Source of the DNA: Sulfitobacter litoralis
Lineage (GTDB): Bacteria; Pseudomonadota; Alphaproteobacteria; Rhodobacterales; Rhodobacteraceae
Assembly: GCF_900103185.1 (NCBI RefSeq)
Contig: NZ_FNJD01000001.1
Coordinates: forward strand, 288,737-352,736
Direction of reading: 5' to 3'
Length of the DNA stretch: 64,000 nucleotides
Of this stretch, positions 47,768-57,284 are shown in pieces. The notes under the pieces are model-generated. The model made no database searches. It was not told where the DNA came from and saw only the letters and a program-made list of their open reading frames with translations. Made by a program: the position numbers and the translations under genes. Each line of letters opens with the position of its first letter. Positions within the stretch are counted from its first letter, which is position 1.

Positions 47768-50700
47768 TTACTCCGCCGGTATTGCGTGCTCTTCGACGCT
47801 CAGCGGGGCGGGCAGATGGACCAACATCTCTTTGGGGCAAATCTGGACAAAGTTATCCTTTTCGATGTCCCAATGCTGCAGGATGTCTTCGGCCTTGCGG
47901 CTGCTGGTTTCCTGCAAGTGCCGCTCGATCAGACCCTTCAGCTGGTTTTCCCAATGCTCTACCGTGACCGGGCAGGTCACCAGTGTTTCACGGTTCAGCA
48001 TTTTTTCGACCTTGCCATCAGGGTTGTACAGATAGGCCATACCGCCCGTCATCCCCGCGCCAAAGTTTGCGCCAATCTCGCCCAAGATCACGGCCACACC
48101 GCCGGTCATGTATTCGCACCCGTTGCTGCCGCAGCCTTCGATCACGACATGCGCGCCCGAGTTCCGCACCCCGAAACGTTCACCGGCACGGCCTGCTGCA
48201 AACAAAAAGCCCTTGGTCGCGCCATACAGCACAGTGTTGCCGATGATCGTGTTGTCAGAGGCGACGATGGTGCTTGCCATCGATGGACGCACGACGATGG
48301 TACCGCCCGACAGGCCCTTACCAACATAGTCGTTCGCATCGCCCGACACTTCAAGCTTGAGCCCCGGTGCCGCGAAGGCCCCCAGCGACTGCCCCGCCGA
48401 ACCGGTCAGCTTGACCGTCAGGTGATCGGGCTGCAGCTGGTTGTTCATGCCGAAGTTGCGGATGATGTGGCTCGAGACGCGGGTGCCCACGGTACGGTGC
48501 GTGTTCTGCACCGCATAGCTCAGCTGCATCTTCTCACCATCCTCAAGGAAGCGCGCGGCGTCGCGCACGATTTCAGAGTCCAGCGTGTCCAGCACAGCGT
48601 TGCGTGGCTTGTTGCGGTCATAGACAATCTCTGCCGCGCCATCGACGGTGATCAGCAGCGGGTTGAGATCCAGATCGTCAAGATGCGCAGAGCCACGGCT
48701 GACCTGTGCCAGCAGATCGGCACGGCCAATCACGTCATCCAGGCTACGCGCCCCGATAGAGGCGAGCAATTCGCGCACTTCGGTGGCGTAGAAGGTGATC
48801 AGGTTCACGACCTTATCCGCGTTGCCGGTGAACTTGCCACGCAGCGCTTCGTCTTGGGTGCAGACGCCGACGGGGCAGGTGTTCGACTGGCACTGACGCA
48901 CCATGATACAACCCATCGCGATCAGCGCGGCAGTGCCGATGCCGTATTCCTCGGCTCCCATCATCGCGGCCATCACGATGTCACGCCCGGTGCGCAAGCC
49001 GCCGTCGGTCCGCAGGGTCACGCGGTCACGCAGGTTGTTCATCGCCAGAACCTGATGCGCTTCGGTCAGGCCCATCTCCCACGGCAGACCCGCATATTTG
49101 ATCGAGGTCGCAGGCGATGCGCCCGTGCCGCCATTGTGGCCCGAGATCAGAATGATATCCGCCTTGGCTTTCGCCACACCGGCCGCAATCGTGCCAACGC
49201 CCGAGGACGCCACCAGCTTCACGGTCACCTTACAGCGCGGGTTGATCTGCTTGAGGTCATAGATCAGCTGCGCAAGGTCTTCGATGGAATAGATATCGTG
49301 GTGCGGCGGGGGCGAGATCAGGGTCACGCCCTTGGTCGAATGGCGCAGACGGGCGATCAGGTCGGTGACCTTCATGCCCGGAAGCTGACCACCCTCGCCG
49401 GGCTTGGCCCCTTGAGCGACCTTGATTTCAAGCTCTTCACACTGGTTCAGGTATTCGGCAGTCACACCGAAACGGCCCGACGCCACCTGCTTGATCTTGG
49501 CCGAGGGGTTGTCGCCGTTCGCCTCGGGCACGAAGTGCGCCGGATCTTCGCCACCCTCGCCAGAATCGGACTTGGCCCCGATGCGGTTCATCGCGACGTT
49601 CAGGGTCTTATGTGCCTCGGGCGACAGCGCGCCAAGGGACATGCCCGGCGTCACGAAACGCTTACGGATAGAGGTGATGGATTCGACCTCTTCGATAGGC
49701 ACTGGGGCCCCCAGCGGCTTGATGTCCAGCAGGTCGCGCAGATGGATCGGCGGATTGCTTTGCATCTTGGCGCTATACTGCTTCCACATCTGGTAGGACG
49801 CTTTGTTGCAGGCCATTTGCAGCATGTGCATCGACGATGCTTCCCATGCGTGGGTCTCGCCGGATTTGCGCGCCTTGTAGAAGCCGCCGATGGGCATGAC
49901 GACGCCATCACCCTGCCAACCACGGTCGTGGACCGCTTCGGCCTTGCGTTGGATACCGGTCACACCGATCCCGCTGATACGGCTGGTCATGCCGGGGAAG
50001 TATTCCGCGCACATCGCGCGGCTCAGCCCTACGGCTTCGAAGTTCAAGCCGCCACGGTAGGAGGACATGACGCTGATGCCCATCTTCGCCATGATTTTCA
50101 GCAGGCCCTGATCAATCGCCTCGCGGTAGCGGGCCATCGCGGTCGTCAGGTTCATGTCCAGCAGACCACGCCCGATACGATCCGCCAGTGAATCTTCGGC
50201 AAGGTAGGCGTTCACCACGGTGGCACCACAGCCGATCAGCACGGCAAAGTAATGCGGGTCCACACATTCGGCCGAGCGCACGTTGAGCGAGGTAAATGTC
50301 CGCAGGCCCTTGCGGGTCAGCTGGCTGTGCACGGCAGATGTCGCAAGGATCATCGGCATCGCCACGCGGGTCGCATCGCTGAACTGGTCGGTCAGCACGA
50401 TGTGACCAGCACCGGAGCGCACGGCGTCTTCGGCCTCGTCCCGGATCCGGCGCAGGTTTTCGCTCAGGTTGTTGCCGCCTGGCTCGAAGGTACAGTCGAT
50501 GGTGACAGAGTTCGCGTTGAATTCGGTCATCAACTGATCAAACTGCGCGTTCGCAAGAAACGGGCTGTCGAGCACAAGAATTTCTGTCTGCGCGCTGGAT
50601 TCGTCCAGAACGTTTTTGAGGTTCCCGAACCGCGTTTTCAGGCTCATGACGCGGAATTCGCGCAAGCTATCGATGGGCGGGTTAGTCACTTGGCTAAAGT

Positions 50701-52300
50701 TCTGGCGGAAGAAGTGGCTGAGCGGGCGGTACTGGTTCGACAGAACTGCCGACGGCGTGTCGTCGCCCATAGAAGCCAAGGGTTCTTTCGCATCTTCGGC
50801 CATCGGGGCGAGGATTTGTTCAAGGTCTTCGATGGTGTAGCCTGCTGCCACCTGACGGCGGCGCAGTTCGTCGCCCGAAAACAGCGCCTTTTCCTCGACA
50901 TCGCCAAGCGCTTTGTCCAGCTCGTTGATCTTGCCGACCCATTCACCAAAGGGGCGCGACGCGGCGAGCTTGTCCTTGATTTCGGTATCGCCGAACATTT
51001 TGCCTTCTTCGATATCGACCGCCAGCAGCTGACCGGGGCCAAGCGCGCCTTTGCGTACGACATTCGCCTCGTCCTGCGGCACCATGCCCGCTTCGGAGCC
51101 GGCGATCAGCATGCCGTCAGCGGTGACGACGAAACGCATCGGGCGCAGACCGTTGCGGTCTAGGCCGGCGCAAACCCAGCGGCCATCGGTCATGGCCAGC
51201 GCTGCGGGTCCATCCCAAGGCTCCATCACCGAGTTGCAATAGGAATACATGTCGCGCCATGCCTGCGGCAGCTCGACCGCCTGCTTGGACCAGCTTTCAG
51301 GCACCAGCATGGTTTTCGCCATCGGGGCTGAACGACCCGCGCGCACCAGCACCTCGAACACCGCATCCAGCGCGGCAGAGTCGGACGACCCGGCAGCAAC
51401 GATCGGTTTGATGTCTTCGGCCATTTCGCCAAACGTGCCCGACGCCATGCGGATCTCGTGGCTTTTCATCCAATTGATGTTGCCCTTGAGCGTGTTGATC
51501 TCGCCGTTATGGGCCAGCATGCGGAAAGGCTGCGCCAACCACCATTGTGGGAAGGTGTTGGTGGAATAACGCTGGTGATAGATCGCAAAGGCGGACTCAA
51601 AGCGTTCGTCCATCAGGTCGGGGTAGAAGTTGGCAACATCCTGCGCCAGCATCATGCCCTTGTAGATGATCGACCGGCAGGACATCGACGCGATGTAGAG
51701 GGTCGGCACCTGAGCGGCCAGCGCGGCTTTCTCGATGCGACGACGGATGACATAAAGCTCGCGCTCGAATGTTTCCTCGTCCACGCCCTTGGCGTTCGAA
51801 ATCAGGATCTGTTCGATCTCGGGGCGGGTCGCATTGGCCTTGTCGCCCAAGACCGACGTATCCACAGGCACGTGGCGCCAGCCGTAGATATAGTAGCCCA
51901 TGCGCAGCACTTCGGTTTCAACGATGGTCCGGCAGGTTTCCTGCGCGGCAAAGTTGGTGCGCGGCAAAAAGACCTGACCGACGGCGATCAATTCGCCTTC
52001 GCGGGGGCTGTGACCCGTGCGGCGCACCTGATCATAGAAAAAGTTGACGGGGATCTGCACGTGAATGCCTGCGCCGTCGCCGGTTTTACCGTCCGCATCA
52101 ACAGCCCCGCGGTGCCAGATCGCCTTGAGCGCCTTGATGCCGTTTTCAACAACCGCACGGCTGCTGGAGCCATCGATGTTCACGACAAGGCCGACACCGC
52201 AGGATGAATGCTCTTCTTCTTCGGAATACAGACCGTTTTCTGCCATGAAAGCGCGTTTTGCTTCTTCGCGTGCTACCCAGGCGTCATCATACTTGGTCAT
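47768..52300 (-). CDS. gltB: Glutamate synthase (NADPH) large subunit
   Basis: GltB carries the glutaminase, FMN and glutamate-forming sites of GOGAT. The 1510-residue protein has a 33-residue propeptide before the Cys34 nucleophile (HSSCGVGLVVNIDG). The FMN domain includes GHNGGTGASPATSIKYAGLP, and the 3Fe-4S ligands lie in MGCIMVRQCQSNTCPVG. The C-terminal beta-helix domain follows (GNTVLYGATKGFLFAAGRAG). It is 57 bases after gltD; together with glutamine synthetase it assimilates ammonium. Confidence 0.98.
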   Translation of the reverse strand: MTKYDDAWVAREEAKRAFMAENGLYSEEEEHSSCGVGLVVNIDGSSSRAVVENGIKALKAIWHRGAVDADGKTGDGAGIHVQIPVNFFYDQVRRTGHSPREGELIAVGQVFLPRTNFAAQETCRTIVETEVLRMGYYIYGWRHVPVDTSVLGDKANATRPEIEQILISNAKGVDEETFERELYVIRRRIEKAALAAQVPTLYIASMSCRSIIYKGMMLAQDVANFYPDLMDERFESAFAIYHQRYSTNTFPQWWLAQPFRMLAHNGEINTLKGNINWMKSHEIRMASGTFGEMAEDIKPIVAAGSSDSAALDAVFEVLVRAGRSAPMAKTMLVPESWSKQAVELPQAWRDMYSYCNSVMEPWDGPAALAMTDGRWVCAGLDRNGLRPMRFVVTADGMLIAGSEAGMVPQDEANVVRKGALGPGQLLAVDIEEGKMFGDTEIKDKLAASRPFGEWVGKINELDKALGDVEEKALFSGDELRRRQVAAGYTIEDLEQILAPMAEDAKEPLASMGDDTPSAVLSNQYRPLSHFFRQNFSQVTNPPIDSLREFRVMSLKTRFGNLKNVLDESSAQTEILVLDSPFLANAQFDQLMTEFNANSVTIDCTFEPGGNNLSENLRRIRDEAEDAVRSGAGHIVLTDQFSDATRVAMPMILATSAVHSQLTRKGLRTFTSLNVRSAECVDPHYFAVLIGCGATVVNAYLAEDSLADRIGRGLLDMNLTTAMARYREAIDQGLLKIMAKMGISVMSSYRGGLNFEAVGLSRAMCAEYFPGMTSRISGIGVTGIQRKAEAVHDRGWQGDGVVMPIGGFYKARKSGETHAWEASSMHMLQMACNKASYQMWKQYSAKMQSNPPIHLRDLLDIKPLGAPVPIEEVESITSIRKRFVTPGMSLGALSPEAHKTLNVAMNRIGAKSDSGEGGEDPAHFVPEANGDNPSAKIKQVASGRFGVTAEYLNQCEELEIKVAQGAKPGEGGQLPGMKVTDLIARLRHSTKGVTLISPPPHHDIYSIEDLAQLIYDLKQINPRCKVTVKLVASSGVGTIAAGVAKAKADIILISGHNGGTGASPATSIKYAGLPWEMGLTEAHQVLAMNNLRDRVTLRTDGGLRTGRDIVMAAMMGAEEYGIGTAALIAMGCIMVRQCQSNTCPVGVCTQDEALRGKFTGNADKVVNLITFYATEVRELLASIGARSLDDVIGRADLLAQVSRGSAHLDDLDLNPLLITVDGAAEIVYDRNKPRNAVLDTLDSEIVRDAARFLEDGEKMQLSYAVQNTHRTVGTRVSSHIIRNFGMNNQLQPDHLTVKLTGSAGQSLGAFAAPGLKLEVSGDANDYVGKGLSGGTIVVRPSMASTIVASDNTIIGNTVLYGATKGFLFAAGRAGERFGVRNSGAHVVIEGCGSNGCEYMTGGVAVILGEIGANFGAGMTGGMAYLYNPDGKVEKMLNRETLVTCPVTVEHWENQLKGLIERHLQETSSRKAEDILQHWDIEKDNFVQICPKEMLVHLPAPLSVEEHAIPAE

Positions 52301-52357
52301 TTGGAATCTCCTAAATCGGGCGCGCCTGAGGCGCGAAATATCAACTGAAAGGGGCGT

Positions 52358-53791
52358 TTATTCGGCGGCGATGGCCACGCTGGCCCCCATCTTTTCAAGA
52401 ATCGCCTGCGCACAATCGCGCCCGTCCTTGATGGCCCAGACCACCAGTGACGCGCCGCGCACGATGTCACCCACGGCATAGACACCATCCAGATCGGTCG
52501 CGCCGGTGATATAGTCGGCCTTGATCGTGCCCCAGCGGTTCACCGGCAGCTCTGGCGTGTTCCACAGTTTGGGCAGGTCTTCGGGTTCAAAGCCAAGCGC
52601 CATGATCACCAGATCGGCCTCTTCGACGTAATCAGCACCCTCGATCACCTCGGGGGCCTGACGGCCAGAGACATCGGGCGCGCCAAGACGCATCTTTTGC
52701 ACCATCACACCGGTGACCGGATCGCCGACGAACCCTTTGGGCGCGGATAGCCATTCGAATACCACGCCTTCTTCTTCGGCGTTTTGCACTTCGCGTTGCG
52801 AACCGGGCATGTTGGCGCGGTCACGGCGGTACAGACATTTCACCGACGTGGCCCCCTGACGGATCGAGGTCCGCACACAGTCCATCGCGGTATCACCGCC
52901 GCCAATGACGACAACCTTTTTGCCCTGCGCGTTAAACCGACCGGAGTCGAATTCCTCGACCGCGTCACCAAAGCTTTTGCGGTTGCTAATGGTCAGGAAA
53001 TCAATCGCGCGTTCCAGACCCACACCGCCAACGCCGGGGGCCTGAATGTCACGGGTTTTATAAACGCCCGTCGCGATGATCACGGCGTCATGCTTGGCGC
53101 GGATATCGGCAAAGCTAATGTCGACACCCACATCGCAGTTCAGTTCAAAGTTAGCGCCACCTTCGGCCAGCTGGTCGTTGCGGCGCATGACCACATCTTT
53201 TTCCAGCTTGAAACCGGGGATGCCGTAAGTCAGCAAACCACCCGCACGGTCATAGCGGTCATAGATCGTAACCTGCACACCCGCGCGGCGCAGCACGTCC
53301 GCAGCGGCCAGACCGCCAGGCCCTGCGCCGATGATACCGACGGATTCGGCACGTTCGGTCTTGGGTTTGATCGCCTGTACCCAGCCATTTTCCCACGCGG
53401 TATCGGTGATATATTTCTCAACCGAGCCGATGGTCACAGTGCCGTGGCCGGATTGTTCGATCACACAGTTGCCTTCGCACAGACGGTCCTGCGGGCAGAT
53501 GCGGCCGCAGATTTCAGGGAAGGTGTTGGTGGCCTGGCTGATCTCGTAGGCTTCCTTCAGGCGCCCTTCGGCGGTCAGGCGCAGCCAGTCGGGGATGTTA
53601 TTGTGCAGCGGGCAATGGGTCTGGCAATAGGGAACGCCACACTGGCTACAGCGGCTGGATTGCTCCTGCGCTTTCTCATCCGCGTATTCCGCATAAATCT
53701 CTTTAAAGTCTTCACGACGAAGATTCGGCATCCGTTTTTCGGGCATATCCCGGGAAACCGTTGTAAACTTGAGCATTGGCTGCTTTGCCAT
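52358..53791 (-). CDS. gltD: Glutamate synthase (NADPH) small subunit
   Basis: GltD takes electrons from NADPH through FAD and 4Fe-4S centres to GltB. In 477 residues the N-terminal Cys-rich domain shows CSQCGVPYCQTHCPLHN and CGRICPQDRLCEGNC. The FAD site is GIIGAGPGGLAAADVLRRAG and the NADPH site VVVIGGGDTAMDCVRT. ATG 53791 (AKQPMLKF) is preferred over 53815. The 205 bases to uppP presumably hold divergent promoters. Confidence 0.97.
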   Translation of the reverse strand: MAKQPMLKFTTVSRDMPEKRMPNLRREDFKEIYAEYADEKAQEQSSRCSQCGVPYCQTHCPLHNNIPDWLRLTAEGRLKEAYEISQATNTFPEICGRICPQDRLCEGNCVIEQSGHGTVTIGSVEKYITDTAWENGWVQAIKPKTERAESVGIIGAGPGGLAAADVLRRAGVQVTIYDRYDRAGGLLTYGIPGFKLEKDVVMRRNDQLAEGGANFELNCDVGVDISFADIRAKHDAVIIATGVYKTRDIQAPGVGGVGLERAIDFLTISNRKSFGDAVEEFDSGRFNAQGKKVVVIGGGDTAMDCVRTSIRQGATSVKCLYRRDRANMPGSQREVQNAEEEGVVFEWLSAPKGFVGDPVTGVMVQKMRLGAPDVSGRQAPEVIEGADYVEEADLVIMALGFEPEDLPKLWNTPELPVNRWGTIKADYITGATDLDGVYAVGDIVRGASLVVWAIKDGRDCAQAILEKMGASVAIAAE

Positions 53792-54020
53792 CTTGGATCT
53801 CTCCGCATGAAACACGTTGCTGCCCCCTCATACACAGGCTCTTGAAAGATATAAAGGCAGCACTACTGACCTATATACATATTATTTTCATTCGAACGCA
53901 TTTATTAGGCGAATATAGCGCCGTTTTATGTCCGATTCGGACTTAACAACCCACTTCCCTTCTATCCCCCCAAAGTTGTAGCCCTATGGCACCCAGAACG
54001 CTTCAAAGGCCGGCCCCTTC

Positions 54021-54824
54021 ATGACCCTGTTTCAATTACTGCTCGTCGCAATCATTCAGGGGCTGACAGAGTTCTTGCCCGTCTCGTCCTCGGGTCATCT
54101 GATTTTGCTGCCCACGCTCACCGGCGGACCCGATCAGGGGCTTGCCATTGATGTGGCGGTGCATGTCGGCACGCTTCTTGCGGTGGTTCTATATTTTCGC
54201 ACCGAAGTCGCAGAGGCCACGATAGGACTTGGCCGCTTGCTACGCGGCAAGATGGACACCCCCGGCGCGCGGCTTGCGGCGCTTTTGATCATTGCAACGA
54301 TTCCGGTTCTGGTGGTCGGGCTGGTGATCAAGCTGCTGGGAATCGACGAGATGCTCCGCTCTGTTGCGGTGATCGGCTGGACGATGCTGCTGTTCGGGAT
54401 TGTACTGTATTGGGCCGACCACACAGGCCGCAGTGACCGCAACACCGAAGACTGGAACATGAGAGGTGCCGTCTGGATGGGGCTGGCGCAGGCTATTGCC
54501 CTGATCCCCGGCACCTCGCGGTCGGGCATCACGATCACCGCGGCACGCAAACTGGGCTATGACCGCGCCAGCGCCGCGACGCTGTCGATGCTGATGTCGA
54601 TCCCCACGATCCTCGCCTCGGGTGCACTTTTGTCACTGGACGTGATCGGAGAGGCCGACGCGCAGCTTGCCCGTGACGCATCCATCGCCGCCGCCTTCGC
54701 CTTTGTCGCAGCCCTTGGCGCCTTGGTCTTGATGATGCGCCTGCTGCGGAGCGTGAATTTCACCCCTTATGTGATCTACCGCATTCTACTGGGGGCCGCG
54801 TTGCTGGTGTATGCCTACAGCTAA
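54021..54824 (+). CDS. uppP: Undecaprenyl-diphosphatase
   Basis: UppP (BacA) recycles undecaprenyl diphosphate in the inner membrane for peptidoglycan synthesis. The 267-residue protein has about eight helices and the catalytic motifs GLTEFLPVSSSGHLIL and LIPGTSRSGITITAARKLG. It is monocistronic with a terminator. Confidence 0.96.
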   Translation: MTLFQLLLVAIIQGLTEFLPVSSSGHLILLPTLTGGPDQGLAIDVAVHVGTLLAVVLYFRTEVAEATIGLGRLLRGKMDTPGARLAALLIIATIPVLVVGLVIKLLGIDEMLRSVAVIGWTMLLFGIVLYWADHTGRSDRNTEDWNMRGAVWMGLAQAIALIPGTSRSGITITAARKLGYDRASAATLSMLMSIPTILASGALLSLDVIGEADAQLARDASIAAAFAFVAALGALVLMMRLLRSVNFTPYVIYRILLGAALLVYAYS

Positions 54825-54827
54825 AGA

Positions 54828-54857
54828 AAAGGCCCCGCCGTTGCCGACAGGGCCTTT
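54828..54857. terminator. Terminator between uppP and the NDUFA9-family gene
   Basis: AAAGGCCC pairs with GGGCCTTT around a 14-base loop that forms further partial pairs. A-run and T-run ends suit both converging genes. Confidence 0.8.
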
Positions 54858-54879
54858 CTGTATTCCGAATGCTACTGGC

Positions 54880-55863
54880 TCAGGTCCGCAAGTTTTTTGC
54901 GGATTTCTTGATCTCGTCATACTGACCCGACGGACGGAAACGCCAAAGATACTCGGGCAGCACCGATCCCATAGACGCAGGGGTGATCCCCAGAGCGTCA
55001 AAGCCCCGCATGCCCTCGCCTACGACGTTATCATTCGCCAGATTCTTGATCTGATCGCGGGTCAACGTGTTGTTCTTGATCAAACCGAATGTGACCGACT
55101 GCAGCACATCCAAGCCAAAGGCGATCATCCGCGCCACGAACGTCGGCAATGCGATGACCATCCGACGGCGGTTCACCACGCCCAGCATACGCTGCATCAG
55201 GCCGCGAAAGCTCTCGACCTCGGGTCCGCCCAATTCGTAGATACCCGCTGGGGCCTTGCCCGTCACCGCCAGCTCTGCCGCATGGGCGACGTCATCGACA
55301 TAAACCGGCTGGAACAATGTGTCCGCACCCACCGCAGGGATTGCAGGGCTGATCCGTGTCATACCGGCAAAACGGTTAAAGAAGTCATCCTCGGGCCCGA
55401 ACACGATCGAGGGGCGCAGAATAACAGCATCGGGCATGTATTTCAGCACGCCGGCCTCTCCCATCGCCTTGGTCTGGGCATAGTCGCTATCGGCCTCGGC
55501 ATTCGCACCGATGGCAGAGATCTGAACCAAGCGTTGCACCCCTTCGGCAGCAGACAGGCGCGCAATACGCTCAGCACCGTCAGCCTGAATCGCGTCAAAG
55601 GTGTTCTTGCCAGCCTCGGCCAGAATCCCAACGCAGTTCACCACCGCATCAGCGCCCCGCAACGCATCGCGCACAGATGCATCATCGCGGATGTTGCAAA
55701 AGACCGGTTCGACCTGCCCAACGGTGCCATAGGTACGCACGAACAACGCTTCGTTCGGGCGGCGCACCGCAACGCGAACACGCCATCCCGCCAATGCCAT
55801 GCGGCGGACAATATACCGCCCCACAAACCCGGAACCGCCGTAAACCGTGACCAGCTTTGCCAT
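54880..55863 (-). CDS. Complex I NDUFA9-family NAD(P)-binding protein
   Basis: A 327-residue atypical SDR related to the mitochondrial complex I accessory subunit NDUFA9. The dinucleotide motif VYGGSGFVGRYIVRRMALAG opens the protein. AVVNCVGILAEAGKNTFDAI, SAIGANAEADSDYAQTKAMG and VILRPSIVFGPEDDFFNRFA are conserved. Alphaproteobacterial members may associate with complex I, though the nuo genes are not nearby. ATG 55863 is chosen over an upstream non-homologous extension. Confidence 0.92.
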   Translation of the reverse strand: MAKLVTVYGGSGFVGRYIVRRMALAGWRVRVAVRRPNEALFVRTYGTVGQVEPVFCNIRDDASVRDALRGADAVVNCVGILAEAGKNTFDAIQADGAERIARLSAAEGVQRLVQISAIGANAEADSDYAQTKAMGEAGVLKYMPDAVILRPSIVFGPEDDFFNRFAGMTRISPAIPAVGADTLFQPVYVDDVAHAAELAVTGKAPAGIYELGGPEVESFRGLMQRMLGVVNRRRMVIALPTFVARMIAFGLDVLQSVTFGLIKNNTLTRDQIKNLANDNVVGEGMRGFDALGITPASMGSVLPEYLWRFRPSGQYDEIKKSAKNLRT

Positions 55864-56076
55864 GATGATACCCCTGACCAGAAAATCTAGGCTACAGATA
55901 CATCCCCCCCCCTTGAGGAACAAGCAGCAATTCCGCCCCAAAGTGCCGCCCAAAGCCGATCTAGCGCAGCAAATCGCGCCCCCTGCTAATTATTTTATCT
56001 TCACTTCGTTTTGTTACTAGAATCCAATTGACACCCCCGCCCGACAGCAATAAACGCTCCCTCACAACCCCCCTGT

Positions 56077-56162
56077 GCCCAGGTGGCGGAATGGTAGACG
56101 CGCTAGCTTCAGGTGCTAGTACTGGCAACGGTGTGGAGGTTCGAGTCCTCTCCTGGGCACCA
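56077..56162 (+). tRNA. tRNA-Leu(CAG)
   Basis: The acceptor GCCCAGG pairs with CCTGGGC, followed by A and an encoded CCA. The anticodon stem-loop CTAGC-TTCAGGT-GCTAG gives anticodon CAG. A long variable arm (TACTGGCAACGGTG) marks a class II Leu tRNA. It separates conserved genes from the accessory region to its right. Confidence 0.96.
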
Positions 56163-56472
56163 CTAAACTCCCGAACAGATGTCGAAGATGTCAATGAAAC
56201 AAGTGGGTATTGCCGAATCTTGGTCGCAAGAGGCCTGATTTGCTACACATTTTGCTCCCATTTCTGCTACGCACAACTTTCAGGCGTCGCTCGTCGGTAG
56301 GCTGCTCTGCACAATCATGTGATCATACGAATGCTTTAGCAGCGGACCCTCCATAGTGTGAACGGCGGGGCAATACTCAGCCGCGGTAGCGCCGGCATTG
56401 TGTTGTCCGAGCGACGTAAAAGTCGGCCATTTTTTCCCTTTCGAATTTCGGTAGGGCTTGGGGATATTCACC
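56163..56472. other. Non-coding stretch after tRNA-Leu
   Basis: About 310 bases without a supported gene. A 63-codon minus-strand frame (56280-56471) has no recognisable domain. The sequence appears AT-richer than the left side. No copy of the tRNA-Leu 3' end was noticed here. Confidence 0.5.
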
Positions 56473-56860
56473 GTGGATTTGTATCTGAAGGTTCGGCGCG
56501 CTCACTTTGAAGTAGGTTTGAGTGAGTGTCAGATTGCTCGGTTTTTTTGGGGGTGGGCGGGGCAGCCGGGACAGTGTCTCTAAGTTGCTGGCGCATTCAA
56601 AACCGCCCGGCTATTGACGTACTGCGCCGATCAAGCGGCCCAAGCTTGATCCTGACACAGGTTAGATTGACCAATGGTTGACCGAGAATAAAACTCGCCC
56701 GCGCAAGCAGCGCGATCCAGCCAAGTGCATCTTTGAACGGTTGCGCGATGAATGCCGATATGATGGCGGATACACGATTGTCGAAGACTATGTGCGTGTA
56801 CAAAAGCGCGGTAGCAAGGAGATTTTTTGTCCGTTCATACCCAGATCCAACATCGCCTAA
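56473..56860 (+). pseudogene. Decayed IS21-family transposase istA (N-terminal part)
   Basis: Degraded IstA. Piece one (GTG 56473) reads VDLYLKVRRAHFEVGLSECQ, matching the IstA N-terminal HTH, and ends at TAA 56581. After a frame change the next piece reads PIKRPKLDPDTG, stops at TAG 56663, then continues IDQWLTENKTRPRKQRDPAK and FERLRDECRYDGGYTIVEDY to a TAA at 56858. The DDE catalytic domain is missing. It cannot make an active transposase. Confidence 0.82.
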
Positions 56861-56904
56861 ACGACGGCGGCATCCTATATGAGCCAGCTGGCGGGAGGGA
56901 AGGC

Positions 56905-56991
56905 ATGAGAGATGCACCAGAGCTGGTACTGGCTCATCACCTCAAGACCTTGCGCCTGCCTACGCTCCTGCGTGAACATGACAATCAGGCC
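56905..56991 (+). pseudogene. Decayed IS21-family helper gene istB (5' end)
   Basis: Only the first 29 codons match IstB: MRDAPELVLAHHLKTLRLPT then LLREHDNQ. After that the reading diverges and the AAA+ ATPase domain (Walker A/B) is absent. It lies 45 bases after the istA remnant in the normal istA-istB order, so this is one element truncated by deletion. Confidence 0.78.
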
Positions 56992-57284
56992 CCTTTTAAC
57001 TCTGCGATTGACACCAGTTTCATGGTTACCAAGGCCCAGCAGAGGCCCCTGTGGTTGCGCCGCCCCAACTCTCAGTTCTTTTCGATATGGGGGCATCTAT
57101 GACCGGAAACGATGCCCAATTGCCAGCGTCGTTCGGACGCTCCTTTGGTGTAGCCAAGGTGATCTGTCGATAATTGATAATGACGACCGCATTTAACACA
57201 GGGGTTTAGTCAGGGAGATTTTGGCGAGCTCGAGGCGACTTATGGCGCTTGGCTCGGAACCTGCGTTTGTATACGAATTTGGCC
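56992..57284. other. Non-coding debris between the IS21 remnant and the HNH gene
   Basis: About 290 bases with no supported gene. The frame running out of the istB remnant continues to 57102 without recognisable similarity. No inverted repeat marking an IS end was identified. Confidence 0.4.

Noticed and set aside
47705..50191. 828-codon open frame on the plus strand
   Set aside because: It is the antisense shadow of gltB, a clear 1510-residue gene; its translation is His/Arg/Gln-rich with no domain, as expected from GC-rich antisense frames.
56280..56471. 63-codon minus-strand frame after tRNA-Leu
   Set aside because: No domain, no ribosome site and no neighbour on that strand; too short to support.
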